The notes beneath the pieces are model-generated. The model was given only the letters and a program-made list of their open reading frames with translations, was not told the origin of the DNA and searched no databases. A DNA stretch of 64,000 nucleotides from positions 149,275 through 213,274 of the IMG/VR virus record IMGVR_UViG_3300007735_000804, one strand, 5' to 3'. This document shows positions 41,817-51,028 of this stretch, piece by piece (position 1 is the stretch's first letter; the number at the start of each line of letters is the position of its first letter). Origin of the DNA: a virus. A program made the translations under genes and the position numbers.

Positions 41817-44019
41817 TGGTGGTGTTTGAAGATGCTCCAAAATATCCTTTTGATGTAGTGATTGGTCCTCTTGGTGATGGTGTTGCAGAATCATTAGAGA
41901 AATTGATACGATCTACTCTCGTATCTCCTGCTGGGCCAGCACCTGCAAACCAACTATAATTAGAATTTCCTGTTGCTCCTCCAGCATGTCTTGTTATACT
42001 TAATGGTGCTCTTGGTGTTGCAGTCGATAAATCATTTGAAAAATCCATACGATCTACTGTTCCCACTTGCACTGAAGTAAATCCACCAGCAAACCATCCA
42101 TAGTTAGAATTTCCTGCTGCCATTATATAATATCTTGCTTGACTTAATGATCCTCTTGGTGATGCCTGAACTGAATCATTAGAGAAATCTATGCGATCTA
42201 CTATTTCTGTTGCTGCTAATGGAGATGGAATACGTCCACCACCAAACCAACCATAGTTAGAATTTCCTACTGCGCCCAAAGCATATCTTCCAGCACTTAA
42301 TGGTCCTCTAACAGATGCTGTTGAGGAATCATTGGAGAAATTGATACGATCTACTCTGCTATTTGTTGCTACTGGATTTCCACCACCAAACCAACCATAG
42401 TTAGAGTTTCCTGTTGCCGCACCTACTGCTCTTCCTGCAATTAATGGACCTCTAACTGATGCCGTTGCAGAATCATTAGAGAAATCTACACGATCTACTG
42501 TTGATACAAAAGAAGTTCCACCACCATACCAACCATAATTAGAGTTTCCTGTTGATGATGTATATCCTCTTGCAGAACTTAATGGTCCTCTCAGTGGTGC
42601 TGTTGCAGAATCATTAGAAAAATCTATACGGTCTACTGTTGATACTGGTCCTGGAGTTCCACCACCAAACCAACCATAAGACCCTGCTTTTTGTAAGCGA
42701 ATGCTTGAAGACTTTGCTTGTCCTGATGTTGCTGCAAATTTACCTCTTAAAATGGATGCTGATAATGGACCCCTAACTGATACTGCTACCGAATCATTCG
42801 AGAAATCTATGCGGTCTACTGCACTTAATGGACTTCCTGGTGGATTAAGTCCTGCACCAAACCAACCATAATTGGTGTTTCCTGTTGATGCCATAGCCCA
42901 TTTTGCGTCACTCAATGGACCTCTAGTAGTTAATGATCCTAAATCATTTGAAAAATCTATTCTTAAAATTGTGGAAACATATATTGACGGAAAAACGCCA
43001 AGATTTCCACCACCAAACCAACCATAGTTAGAGTTTCCTACTGCTCCTAAACCATATCTTCCAGAACTAATTGGACTTCTTGGTGATGCTGTTGAAGAAT
43101 CATTAGAGAAATCTATACGGTCTACTCTTGATAATGGTCCAGGAGTTCCACCAACCCACCAACCATAGTTAGAGTTTCCTGTTGCACTTGAATTATATCT
43201 TGCTGAAGTCAATGAACCCCTTACTAATGCTGTTCCAGAATCATTTGAAAAGTCTATACGGTCTACTGTTGATACTTTTGCTGGGAGACCACCACCACCA
43301 AACCAACCATAATTAGAGTTTCCTGTTGCACTCGGTCCTATATACTTTGCTGCACTTAATGTCCCTCTTACAGAGGTTGAACCAGAATCATTAGAAAAAT
43401 CTATACGTTCTACTGATGATAATGGTCCAGGAATTCCACCACCAAACCAACCATAGTTAGAGTTTCCTGTTGCTGCTAATAAACCTTTACTAGCACTTAA
43501 TGGTCCCCTAATATTTGCAGTTCCAGTATCATTCGAGAAATCTATACGATCTACATTAGATGCTGTTCCAGGAAATCCTTTACCAGCAAACCAACCATGA
43601 GTCTGAGCACTACTCCAAGTCGTATTTGTAACATTACCATCAGTCAGTAACTGAACATAACCAATCGTAGTTGCTCCAATACTTGCAGCAACAGGACCAA
43701 CATAACCAGTCGTTGCATAAGAAACTGTTGTGGTTCCTGCAAATCCTGTAACAACAAAAGTTCCATTGTATCCAGTGAGAGCAACTCCTGCTTGCGAAAT
43801 ACTTGAAACTCCAATAATTGCACCAGTATAAAAAGGAGTTGTTGTTAATCCAGCAGCATTTGAAAGATTAAGTGTAACTGTTCCACTGCTAAAAGAACCA
43901 CCAGTAATCGCAATACCTGCAGAAGATGATGCTGGATTAATATCAACTACCGAAACCGTAATCGGATTTGATTTGTTTAGAAAAATCGCATCAAGTCCAA
44001 ATACGTCTCCTGCTGGCAT
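41812..44019 (-). CDS. Kelch-like repeat fibre protein A (12 repeats, 6+6)
   Basis: 735 residues. An N-terminal beta region of about 140 residues (MPAGDVFGLDAIFLNKSNP...) precedes twelve repeats of about 48 residues. Each runs NYGWFGGG - variable loop - VDRIDFSNDS - RGPLS..R - ATGNS. The spacing of GG, hydrophobic strand and conserved Arg resembles Kelch beta-propeller blades. Six repeats, then a break (TSGQAKSSSIRLQKAGS), then six more, suggesting two six-bladed propellers. The loops after GWFGGG vary most in length and sequence and would be exposed. It is likely a receptor-binding or decoration fibre. Two close paralogues lie at 45770 and 49132. Confidence 0.8.
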   Translation of the reverse strand: MPAGDVFGLDAIFLNKSNPITVSVVDINPASSSAGIAITGGSFSSGTVTLNLSNAAGLTTTPFYTGAIIGVSSISQAGVALTGYNGTFVVTGFAGTTTVSYATTGYVGPVAASIGATTIGYVQLLTDGNVTNTTWSSAQTHGWFAGKGFPGTASNVDRIDFSNDTGTANIRGPLSASKGLLAATGNSNYGWFGGGIPGPLSSVERIDFSNDSGSTSVRGTLSAAKYIGPSATGNSNYGWFGGGGLPAKVSTVDRIDFSNDSGTALVRGSLTSARYNSSATGNSNYGWWVGGTPGPLSRVDRIDFSNDSSTASPRSPISSGRYGLGAVGNSNYGWFGGGNLGVFPSIYVSTILRIDFSNDLGSLTTRGPLSDAKWAMASTGNTNYGWFGAGLNPPGSPLSAVDRIDFSNDSVAVSVRGPLSASILRGKFAATSGQAKSSSIRLQKAGSYGWFGGGTPGPVSTVDRIDFSNDSATAPLRGPLSSARGYTSSTGNSNYGWYGGGTSFVSTVDRVDFSNDSATASVRGPLIAGRAVGAATGNSNYGWFGGGNPVATNSRVDRINFSNDSSTASVRGPLSAGRYALGAVGNSNYGWFGGGRIPSPLAATEIVDRIDFSNDSVQASPRGSLSQARYYIMAAGNSNYGWFAGGFTSVQVGTVDRMDFSNDLSTATPRAPLSITRHAGGATGNSNYSWFAGAGPAGDTRVDRINFSNDSATPSPRGPITTSKGYFGASSNTTR

Positions 44020-44030
44020 TTACTTTCTCC

Positions 44031-45764
44031 TTATGAGTTTCTGGATTCTAAAAGTTGTTGATGTTGTTCGGTTCCAGGTGCAAGCAAACCAAGGTCAGTA
44101 TTTGTGACTTCTTCAATACCACGAAGAACTTTCTCTTGCAGAGTATTCAGGAATCTTTCTGGATCATTAATCGCATCGGCAAGAGAACCATAACCATTTT
44201 TGATTCGGTTAGTATCATCACTTACAAGAGTAGGAGCAGTTCCTCTTCTCATTGAGTGAAGATTGCCGATGCTAATACCAGTCTTGGAACTTACCATTTC
44301 ATCCAGAGATTGCTCTGCAAAACGACGTTCCCAGTAAACATGATCTTCTGCTTCAAACTGTTCTCTGGTGACTGTCTTACCACCATTCAGTTCAATCAAA
44401 CGATTAATAATCTTATCAAAGAAATTCATTTGCTGAATACGATCACGAATCTCTAACTCACAAGATTTCAAATAGTTTTGAATCGATAGTGAATCCAAAT
44501 CGTGCCAGTAGAGTTTTGTTGAACCACCATTAGGTCCTGAAGTATGCCACTCTACAGGTTCATCAGTATTCTTACCTTTCCAACGATACTCAAACTCACG
44601 AACCTTTTCTTTCATTTCAATCAGTTTCTGCATATAACCTTCAGCAAGAATACGACGATTCTTAATTGCTGCCTGGAATGCTGCAGGAACTGTGTATTGC
44701 TCTAGTAGAAAGAACTTCTCAATCTGGAAATTAGTTCTTCCTTGTGCGAGTTCTTTATCTGCTTCTTCCCAACGAAGCACTTCTTGAAATGCCTGTTGTA
44801 AATATTCTTCGTTACTTACTGCTTCCTCTGGGGAAATAATTTGCAGTTGGTTACAATTTTCAGTCATAGTGTTTTTACTAAATGGTTCTAATGTTTGTTT
44901 CCAAACGTTTGCAATTTTTTTCCAATCATAAGTTTCAGTAGCATAATGTGAAACAGATTGTGAAATTTGGTCGTAGTATTGCCTGTCGTTATCAAAGAAA
45001 TATAATGCAGATTTACAGGCATCTATAAAGTTATTTAGGAAGTTATCTGTAACTTCATATCCTCTGGTGGTTCTTGTGCCCTCCATAGGAACGATGTTTG
45101 CAATCTCATTGGACACTTCTGGAAGTGCTCCAATATCTGTAAGAATTGGAAAGCATCCACACGCCATCGCTTCTGCTAATGAAACACAAAATGTCTCTTC
45201 CCAGATATTAGGATGAATGAAGAAAGCAGCATCTTGTAAGTGCTCTATCAGTTCTTCCTGGTCTACTGCTGGTGAGTAAATCACATTTGGAAGTGACTTA
45301 AGATACTCATAAAGTTCTGTGTATGGGTCTTCTTGAATATCATACAGATTCATCGCAGAGAAAATCTTGAATGTTGCCTCTGGAATATGAGGAATGATTT
45401 GTGCTAATACTTCAAGACCTTTATAAGGTATAGAAGTATAGATAAAGGTCTTTGATTTTTTGTTTGAGTATGTGAACTTCTTTGATACTCCTGTTGGTAT
45501 TGTGACGATTTTATGTTCTGGAATTTTATGATACTTAATAAACTGCTCTCGGCACCAGTTGGATGGAGAGACAATTAAATCACAAATTGAAAAATCAAAG
45601 TTGAGATAATGTGGTTGGTCGTATGAATGTTGAGTCCACAGAACTTTGACTGGTTTATTTGATTGTTGAAGTTCTTGTGGTAGATGAGAAACGATAATGT
45701 TTTCTGGAAACTTATAATATTCCTCAAGAAAGTAATAAGAACTTTCACTTGCTCCTGATTTCAT
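44031..45764 (-). CDS. GT-B glycosyltransferase fused to a phage structural-associated domain
   Basis: 577 residues. Residues 1-295 are a GT4-like GT-B enzyme: VSPSNWCREQF acceptor-side segment, TGVSKKF, and the donor motif WEETFCVSLAEAMACGCFPILTD (Glu190, Glu198). Residues 300-577, beginning at an internal Met (MTENCNQLQII), are helical and contain AAIKNRRILAEGYMQKLIEMKEKVREFEYRWKG and HVYWERRFAEQSLDEMVSSKTG. I recall the second part as a separate cyanophage protein. Met300 could serve as an internal start, but no Shine-Dalgarno is seen. It sits between two Kelch-like fibre genes, suggesting fibre or receptor glycosylation. Confidence 0.78.
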   Translation of the reverse strand: MKSGASESSYYFLEEYYKFPENIIVSHLPQELQQSNKPVKVLWTQHSYDQPHYLNFDFSICDLIVSPSNWCREQFIKYHKIPEHKIVTIPTGVSKKFTYSNKKSKTFIYTSIPYKGLEVLAQIIPHIPEATFKIFSAMNLYDIQEDPYTELYEYLKSLPNVIYSPAVDQEELIEHLQDAAFFIHPNIWEETFCVSLAEAMACGCFPILTDIGALPEVSNEIANIVPMEGTRTTRGYEVTDNFLNNFIDACKSALYFFDNDRQYYDQISQSVSHYATETYDWKKIANVWKQTLEPFSKNTMTENCNQLQIISPEEAVSNEEYLQQAFQEVLRWEEADKELAQGRTNFQIEKFFLLEQYTVPAAFQAAIKNRRILAEGYMQKLIEMKEKVREFEYRWKGKNTDEPVEWHTSGPNGGSTKLYWHDLDSLSIQNYLKSCELEIRDRIQQMNFFDKIINRLIELNGGKTVTREQFEAEDHVYWERRFAEQSLDEMVSSKTGISIGNLHSMRRGTAPTLVSDDTNRIKNGYGSLADAINDPERFLNTLQEKVLRGIEEVTNTDLGLLAPGTEQHQQLLESRNS

Positions 45765-45769
45765 AATGT

Positions 45770-47668
45770 TTATTTGTTAGTGTTTGATGTTGCTGTTGGA
45801 TACAATATTCCAGGTGATGAGCTTAATCGACCTCTTGGTGATGCTGTTGCAGAATCATTAGAGAAATCTATACGATCTACTGTTGATTTAGGTACAGGTA
45901 GGCTAGGATTATAACCACCACCAAACCAACCATAGTTGGAGTTTCCTGTTGCTGCTAATTGAGATCTTGGAGAACTTAATGTTCCTCTTACTAATGCGGT
46001 AAGAGAATCATTAGAAAAATCTATACGGTCTACTGTTGCTAATGGTCCAGGATTACCACCACCAAACCAACCATAGTTGGAGTTTCCTGTTGCTGCTAAA
46101 TCATATCTTGCCAAACTTAATGGACCTCTTGGTGATGCCGTGGAGGAATCATTAGAGAAATTTATACGGTCTACTGTTGATACTATTACTGTTGGTGTTA
46201 CACCACCACCAAACCAACCATAGTTAGAGTTTCCTGTTGCTGCTATCAAAGATTTTCCTGCTGGAGCATTTAATGGACCTCTTGGTGATGCTGTTGCAGA
46301 ATCATTGGAGAAATCTATGCGGTCTACTGTTGATACTTGTGTTGGTGTTGCACCACCACCAAACCAACCATAACTAGAGTTTCCTGTTGCTGCCAAATAA
46401 AATCTTCCTAAACTTAATGAACCTCTAACGGATGCTGTTGCAGAATCATTAGAAAAATCTATACGGTCTACTCTTGATGCTGGTCCTCCTAGTGGAGCAG
46501 GAAGAAAACCAGCACCAAACCATCCATAGTTAGAGTTTCCTGTTGCCGCAAAACCATATCTAGCAAGACTTAATGGTCCCCTAACTGATGCTGTTGCAGA
46601 ATCATTAGAGAAATCTATACGATCTACTGTTGCTGCTGGTCCTGGTAATGCTAATCCACCACCAAACCAACCATAATTCCCTGCTTTTTGTCTGCGAATA
46701 TTGAGAACTCCTGAGGTTGAGGATGAACCGTATCGTACAGAACTTAATGGACCCCTAACTGATACCGTTGCAGAATCATTAGAGAAATCTATGCGGTCTA
46801 TTGTTGATAAATATGAGACTGGAAGATCAATATCATAAAAAACTCCTCCACCAAACCAACCATAGTTGGAGTTTGCTGATGCTGCTGTTCTAAGTCTTGC
46901 AGAACTCAATGGACCTCTTGGTGATGCTGTTACCAAATCATTAGAGAAATCTATACGATCTACTAATTGTATCGCGGTAATTCCAGAATAACCACCACCA
47001 AACCAACCATAATTAGAATTTCCTGTTGCACCCGAACCAAACCTCCCCGCACTTAATGGACCTCTTGGTGATGCTGTTGCAGAATCATTTGAAAAATCGA
47101 TACGATCTACTAGTGTAAATCCCGCAACACCACCACCAAACCAACCATAATTGGAATTTCCTGTTGCCGCTCCACCCGCTACATACGAATTTAATTGACC
47201 TCTAACTGGTGCTGTTGCTGCATCATTAGAAAAATCGATACGGTCTACTGTTGTTATTGACGAACTGCTAAACCAACCATAGTTAGAGTTTCCTGTTGCT
47301 CCTCCGTTATATCTTGCCGAATTTAATGGACCTCTAACAGATGCTGTGGAAGACTCATTTGAAAAATCGATACGGTCTACTATTGAATAATTAAAAAATC
47401 CTCCACCAAACCAACCGTAATTGGAATTTCCCGTAGCGGATAAATAACGTCTTGCTAAACTTAAAGGACCTCTAACTGATGCTGTTGCAGAATCATTGGA
47501 AAAATTTATACGTTCTACTGATGATACTGTGGGACCACCAGTATCACCACCACCAAACCAACCGTAATTCGCAACGGTTTCTTTATTCAACCAATCACCA
47601 GTCAGTCGTCCACTACGAACTTCTCCAAGTGTAAATGCTCCAAAGATATTGTTATTATTGATTGTCAT
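45770..47668 (-). CDS. Kelch-like repeat fibre protein B (12 repeats, 6+6)
   Basis: 632 residues with a short N-terminus (MTINNNNIFGAFTLGEVRSG) and twelve blades of the GWFGGG...VDRIDFSNDS...RGPLS..R type. The linker after the sixth (STSGVLNIRRQKAGN) occupies the same place as in the paralogues. One blade has GWFSSS in place of GWFGGG. Repeat order and DNA identity show recent duplication with proteins A and C. It lies between the GT-fusion gene and the sulfotransferase. Confidence 0.8.
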   Translation of the reverse strand: MTINNNNIFGAFTLGEVRSGRLTGDWLNKETVANYGWFGGGDTGGPTVSSVERINFSNDSATASVRGPLSLARRYLSATGNSNYGWFGGGFFNYSIVDRIDFSNESSTASVRGPLNSARYNGGATGNSNYGWFSSSSITTVDRIDFSNDAATAPVRGQLNSYVAGGAATGNSNYGWFGGGVAGFTLVDRIDFSNDSATASPRGPLSAGRFGSGATGNSNYGWFGGGYSGITAIQLVDRIDFSNDLVTASPRGPLSSARLRTAASANSNYGWFGGGVFYDIDLPVSYLSTIDRIDFSNDSATVSVRGPLSSVRYGSSSTSGVLNIRRQKAGNYGWFGGGLALPGPAATVDRIDFSNDSATASVRGPLSLARYGFAATGNSNYGWFGAGFLPAPLGGPASRVDRIDFSNDSATASVRGSLSLGRFYLAATGNSSYGWFGGGATPTQVSTVDRIDFSNDSATASPRGPLNAPAGKSLIAATGNSNYGWFGGGVTPTVIVSTVDRINFSNDSSTASPRGPLSLARYDLAATGNSNYGWFGGGNPGPLATVDRIDFSNDSLTALVRGTLSSPRSQLAATGNSNYGWFGGGYNPSLPVPKSTVDRIDFSNDSATASPRGRLSSSPGILYPTATSNTNK

Positions 47669-47672
47669 TTAC

Positions 47673-48503
47673 TTATATGAAAAGACTGATTGGTGGTTTT
47701 GCCTTTCTCCAAAATTCCATACCAGAATACTTATTCAATACATAATCACTTAAAACTTCTTCAGGTCTTTTAGAAGTTCTCTTTACTTGCTTACGAACTT
47801 CGTGCATATCACTCAATCCGTAAACCTCATTATCTCTCTCACGGTATTTATGATTCACATTACCAAAATCGTGTTGATATTCAGGAATCTCTAAAAACTG
47901 ATAGACCTTACGCATCGTTTCTTCTGGACGGTTCACAAGGTCATTATACTCAATAATATGCATATACTTCTCACAACCCTTCCTGAACCCCTCTCCAAAG
48001 GCATATAAGGACTGGTCTACAATACCTTCAGGACACATTAGATAATCGCACCGAGTATCATCATTCACTTCATATCCATAATCTCTTAATGCCTTATCAA
48101 CAAATGAAACTTGATTGGAATTGCGATGAATCATTTGAATAAAAGACGCAAGAATCTCCAATACATCTCTTACGGGACACAGAATCTTTGGGTTCTTTGT
48201 GAGATATTCTTGTGCTCTATCAACATTATTCGGCCAAGCACGACACTTATCAACTACAATTGGTTTATCAACATCACTATAATAGTTCTCAATCACACTT
48301 GAAATAATCTTATGATGCTGTTCTGGTTTTGGATACGCAAGTGCCTGCTCTGATCCCTCAAAGTATTGCTCGGTATAATACATAATCTCCAACACAGGAG
48401 AAATAGCACCACAATGAATATCAGGATTTTGATTAAGTATTGCAGAAAGTAAAGTAGATCCAGAACGAGGCAATCCACTTTCAAAAAAATATGTCTTATG
48501 CAT
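47673..48503 (-). CDS. PAPS-dependent sulfotransferase
   Basis: 276 residues. The 5'-phosphosulfate loop GLPRSGSTLLSAIL (PRSGSTLL at 12-19) and the 3'-phosphate segment CPVRDVLEILASFI (109-122) mark the sulfotransferase fold; a helical C-terminus includes the MRKVYQFLEIP stretch common in this family. It transfers sulfate from PAPS to an unknown acceptor. Its first codons overlap the DUF6445-like gene by 8 nt and it ends 5 nt before Kelch protein B. It is unlike the sulfotransferase at 9582 in motif detail. Confidence 0.88.
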   Translation of the reverse strand: MHKTYFFESGLPRSGSTLLSAILNQNPDIHCGAISPVLEIMYYTEQYFEGSEQALAYPKPEQHHKIISSVIENYYSDVDKPIVVDKCRAWPNNVDRAQEYLTKNPKILCPVRDVLEILASFIQMIHRNSNQVSFVDKALRDYGYEVNDDTRCDYLMCPEGIVDQSLYAFGEGFRKGCEKYMHIIEYNDLVNRPEETMRKVYQFLEIPEYQHDFGNVNHKYRERDNEVYGLSDMHEVRKQVKRTSKRPEEVLSDYVLNKYSGMEFWRKAKPPISLFI

Positions 48504-49107
48504 TATTAAAAAAGAACAACTGAACTAATCTACCATTTTCTAGACAATCTCCAAAGTTTGCTCCGTGCGAATGCCAGAGTTTTGGATCAAAGATCACTGC
48601 TCTATTATACTTCATATTTGCCAAACAGTATCTCTCCCACTTGGAACGATCTAAACCATCACCATAAACAATACCTTGTCTTATCTCCTCATAAGAAGTA
48701 TAACCAAACCAACCTGCTTCGTGTTGTTCGGGGCATCTTTCCCATCCTAATTTCTTATGCTTCCAGAATGATGTTCCTGCCTCATCAATACACTGGTGAG
48801 GAAGATTCATATAAAGAACACAACCCCAGTCCCAGATTGGATCAATATGAATATCTTGTTGGAATGTATCTGCTTCTAATGATAATCTAAAATCTCCATG
48901 ATTGCCACAATCAGCAGGAACTAAATGTCTTCCAAGAAGATTCTCAAACTTATCGTGAATCTCTTGATTATAAAAAGTTCCGTTGGAGTTTCTACCTGGA
49001 TAAGTATAACCGTCTTGTGGTTGTGGATACTCTAGGTTCAATGCATACTGACGAACTTCATATGGATTCTCATAGAAGTTATCAACAATAATAATGTTCT
49101 GCTTCAT
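48496..49107 (-). CDS. DUF6445-type 2OG-Fe(II) oxygenase-like protein
   Basis: 203 residues. HIDP (His87, Asp89) followed by WGCVLYMNLP, GTSFWKHKKLGW and then FDPKLWHSHGANFG (His179, His181) with Arg193 in ENGRLVQLFFF follows the DUF6445 pattern, an oxygenase-like double-stranded beta-helix family. Substrate unknown. The gene begins with the same late promoter-leader sequence as the oxygenase at 41137, and is followed with 8-nt overlap by the sulfotransferase. Confidence 0.8.
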   Translation of the reverse strand: MKQNIIIVDNFYENPYEVRQYALNLEYPQPQDGYTYPGRNSNGTFYNQEIHDKFENLLGRHLVPADCGNHGDFRLSLEADTFQQDIHIDPIWDWGCVLYMNLPHQCIDEAGTSFWKHKKLGWERCPEQHEAGWFGYTSYEEIRQGIVYGDGLDRSKWERYCLANMKYNRAVIFDPKLWHSHGANFGDCLENGRLVQLFFFNNA

Positions 49108-49128
49108 TAGTAATAATGTAGTTGGAAG

Positions 49129-49135
49129 TATTTAT
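49129..49135 (-). promoter_or_regulatory. Late-type promoter motif with duplicated leader
   Basis: ATAAATA on the minus strand, 22 nt upstream of the ATG at 49107. Followed by ACTTCCAACTACATTAT, matching the leader at 41810 in all but a few bases. Confidence 0.6.
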
Positions 49136-51027
49136 GTTGGGGTGTTTGAAGATGCCGCTAAATATCCTCTTGCTGCACTTAATGAGCCTCTAACTGATGC
49201 TGATACAGAATCATTCGAAAAATCTATGCGGTCTACTGTTGCTAATACCAATACGAATGGAACATTAGTATTTCCACCACCAAACCATCCATAGTTAGAG
49301 TTTCCTGTTGCTGTTAAATATGCTCTTTGATAACTTAATATACCTCTTGGTGATGCTATTGCTAAATCATTAGAAAAATTTACTCTGTCTATTAGAGATT
49401 TATAAGCAGGTGATGTGCCAGTTAAACTTCCACCACCAAACCAACCATAGTTAGAGTTTCCTGTTGCTGCTAAACCATTTCTTTGTAAACTTAATGAACC
49501 TCTTGGGGATAATGAGTTAGAATCATTAGAGAAATCAATACGGTCTACTATTGCCACTGGGGAAGGTGATGGACCACCACCACCAAACCATCCATAGTTA
49601 GAGTTTCCTGTTGCTGCTGCTGCATATCTTGCAGCACTTAATGAACTTCTTGGTGATGCTGTTGATAAATCATTAGAAAAATTTATACGATCTACTGTTG
49701 CTGAAACTATTGTTGGAGTAGCACCACCACCAAACCAACCATAGTTAGAGTTTCCTGTTGCTACTAAACGCCATCTGGATAAACTTAATGGACCTCTTGG
49801 TGATGCTGTTGCAGAATCATTGGAGAAATCTATACGGTCTACTATTGATACTGTTGTTGATGGTGGTGAAATATATCCGCCACCAAACCAACCATAGTTA
49901 GAGTTTCCTGTTGCTGCTAACCCATATCTTCCTACTGGAGCATTTAATAAACCTCTTGATGATGCTGTTGGTAAATCATTAGAGAAATCTATACGATCTA
50001 CTGTTGAATATGATGAGGGAGAGTTTAAACCTCCACCAAACCAACCATAAGACCCTGCTTTTTGTAGTTTAATTGCTGGTCCTTTTGCTTGTCCTGATGT
50101 TGATCCAAAACCATATCTTGCTGAACTTAATGAACCTCTTACGGATGCTGTTGAGGAATCATTAGAAAAATCTATACGGTCTACTCTTGATAATGAACCA
50201 GGAAAACCTCCACCAAACCAACCATAGTTAGAGTTTCCTGTTGCTGCTAAACCATATCTTGCTGAACTTAATGATCCTCTAACGGATGCTGTTACAGAAT
50301 CATTGGAGAAATCTATGCGATTTACTATTGAATATGGTGATTGAAATTGAAAATAACCACCACCGAACCAACCATAGTTGGAGTTTCCTGTTGCTGCTAA
50401 ATTATATGTTGCTAAACTTAATGGACCTCTAACGGATGTTGTTCCAGAATCATTTGAAAAATCTATACGGTCTACTGTTGATAATGGACCAGGAGCACCA
50501 CCACCAAACCAACCATAGTTAGAGTTTCCTGTTGCTGTTAATTGTTGTCTTGCTAAACTTAATGGTCCTCTTGGTGATGCCGTAGAAGAATCATTAGAGA
50601 AATCGATACGTTCTACTTTTGATACTCCTGGAAATCCACCACCACCAAACCAACCATAGTTAGAGTTTCCTGTTGCTGCTAAACCATATCTTGCTGAACT
50701 TAATGGACCTCTCGGCGATGATGTTCCAGAATCATTGGAGAAATCTATACGGTCTACTACTGCCAATGGTCCTGGAGGTCCTGGAGATTTACCACCACCA
50801 AACCAACCATAATTAGAGTTTCCTGTTGCTGCTAAAGCACCTCTTGCTAAACTTAATGGACCTCTTACTGATGCCGTGGAGGAATCATTAGAGAAATCTA
50901 TACGGTCTACTGTTGATAATGGACCAGGGATGCTACCACCAAACCAACCGTGAGTATTTTGAGAACTCATCAACTCGATTCTCTTCAGTTTATAAGCAAC
51001 CTGTAATCCAAATACTCCAATTGCCAT
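49132..51027 (-). CDS. Kelch-like repeat fibre protein C (12 repeats, 6+6)
   Basis: 631 residues. N-terminus MAIGVFGLQVAYKLKRIELM shares GVFGL with protein A. Twelve GWFGGG...VDRIDFSNDS...RGPLS..R blades in two blocks of six with linker TSGQAKGPAIKLQKAGS. Loops after each GWFGGG differ in length, as in A and B. The GT-A glycosyltransferase lies just upstream (1 nt) and the DUF6445-like gene just downstream. Likely a receptor-binding or surface-decoration fibre. Confidence 0.8.
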   Translation of the reverse strand: MAIGVFGLQVAYKLKRIELMSSQNTHGWFGGSIPGPLSTVDRIDFSNDSSTASVRGPLSLARGALAATGNSNYGWFGGGKSPGPPGPLAVVDRIDFSNDSGTSSPRGPLSSARYGLAATGNSNYGWFGGGGFPGVSKVERIDFSNDSSTASPRGPLSLARQQLTATGNSNYGWFGGGAPGPLSTVDRIDFSNDSGTTSVRGPLSLATYNLAATGNSNYGWFGGGYFQFQSPYSIVNRIDFSNDSVTASVRGSLSSARYGLAATGNSNYGWFGGGFPGSLSRVDRIDFSNDSSTASVRGSLSSARYGFGSTSGQAKGPAIKLQKAGSYGWFGGGLNSPSSYSTVDRIDFSNDLPTASSRGLLNAPVGRYGLAATGNSNYGWFGGGYISPPSTTVSIVDRIDFSNDSATASPRGPLSLSRWRLVATGNSNYGWFGGGATPTIVSATVDRINFSNDLSTASPRSSLSAARYAAAATGNSNYGWFGGGGPSPSPVAIVDRIDFSNDSNSLSPRGSLSLQRNGLAATGNSNYGWFGGGSLTGTSPAYKSLIDRVNFSNDLAIASPRGILSYQRAYLTATGNSNYGWFGGGNTNVPFVLVLATVDRIDFSNDSVSASVRGSLSAARGYLAASSNTPT

Positions 51028-51028
51028 T

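Noticed and set aside
41812-51027. Diversity-generating retroelement targeting the Kelch loops
   Set aside because: No reverse transcriptase and no template repeat with adenine-specific substitutions was found in the window; loop differences include length changes, which such elements do not make.
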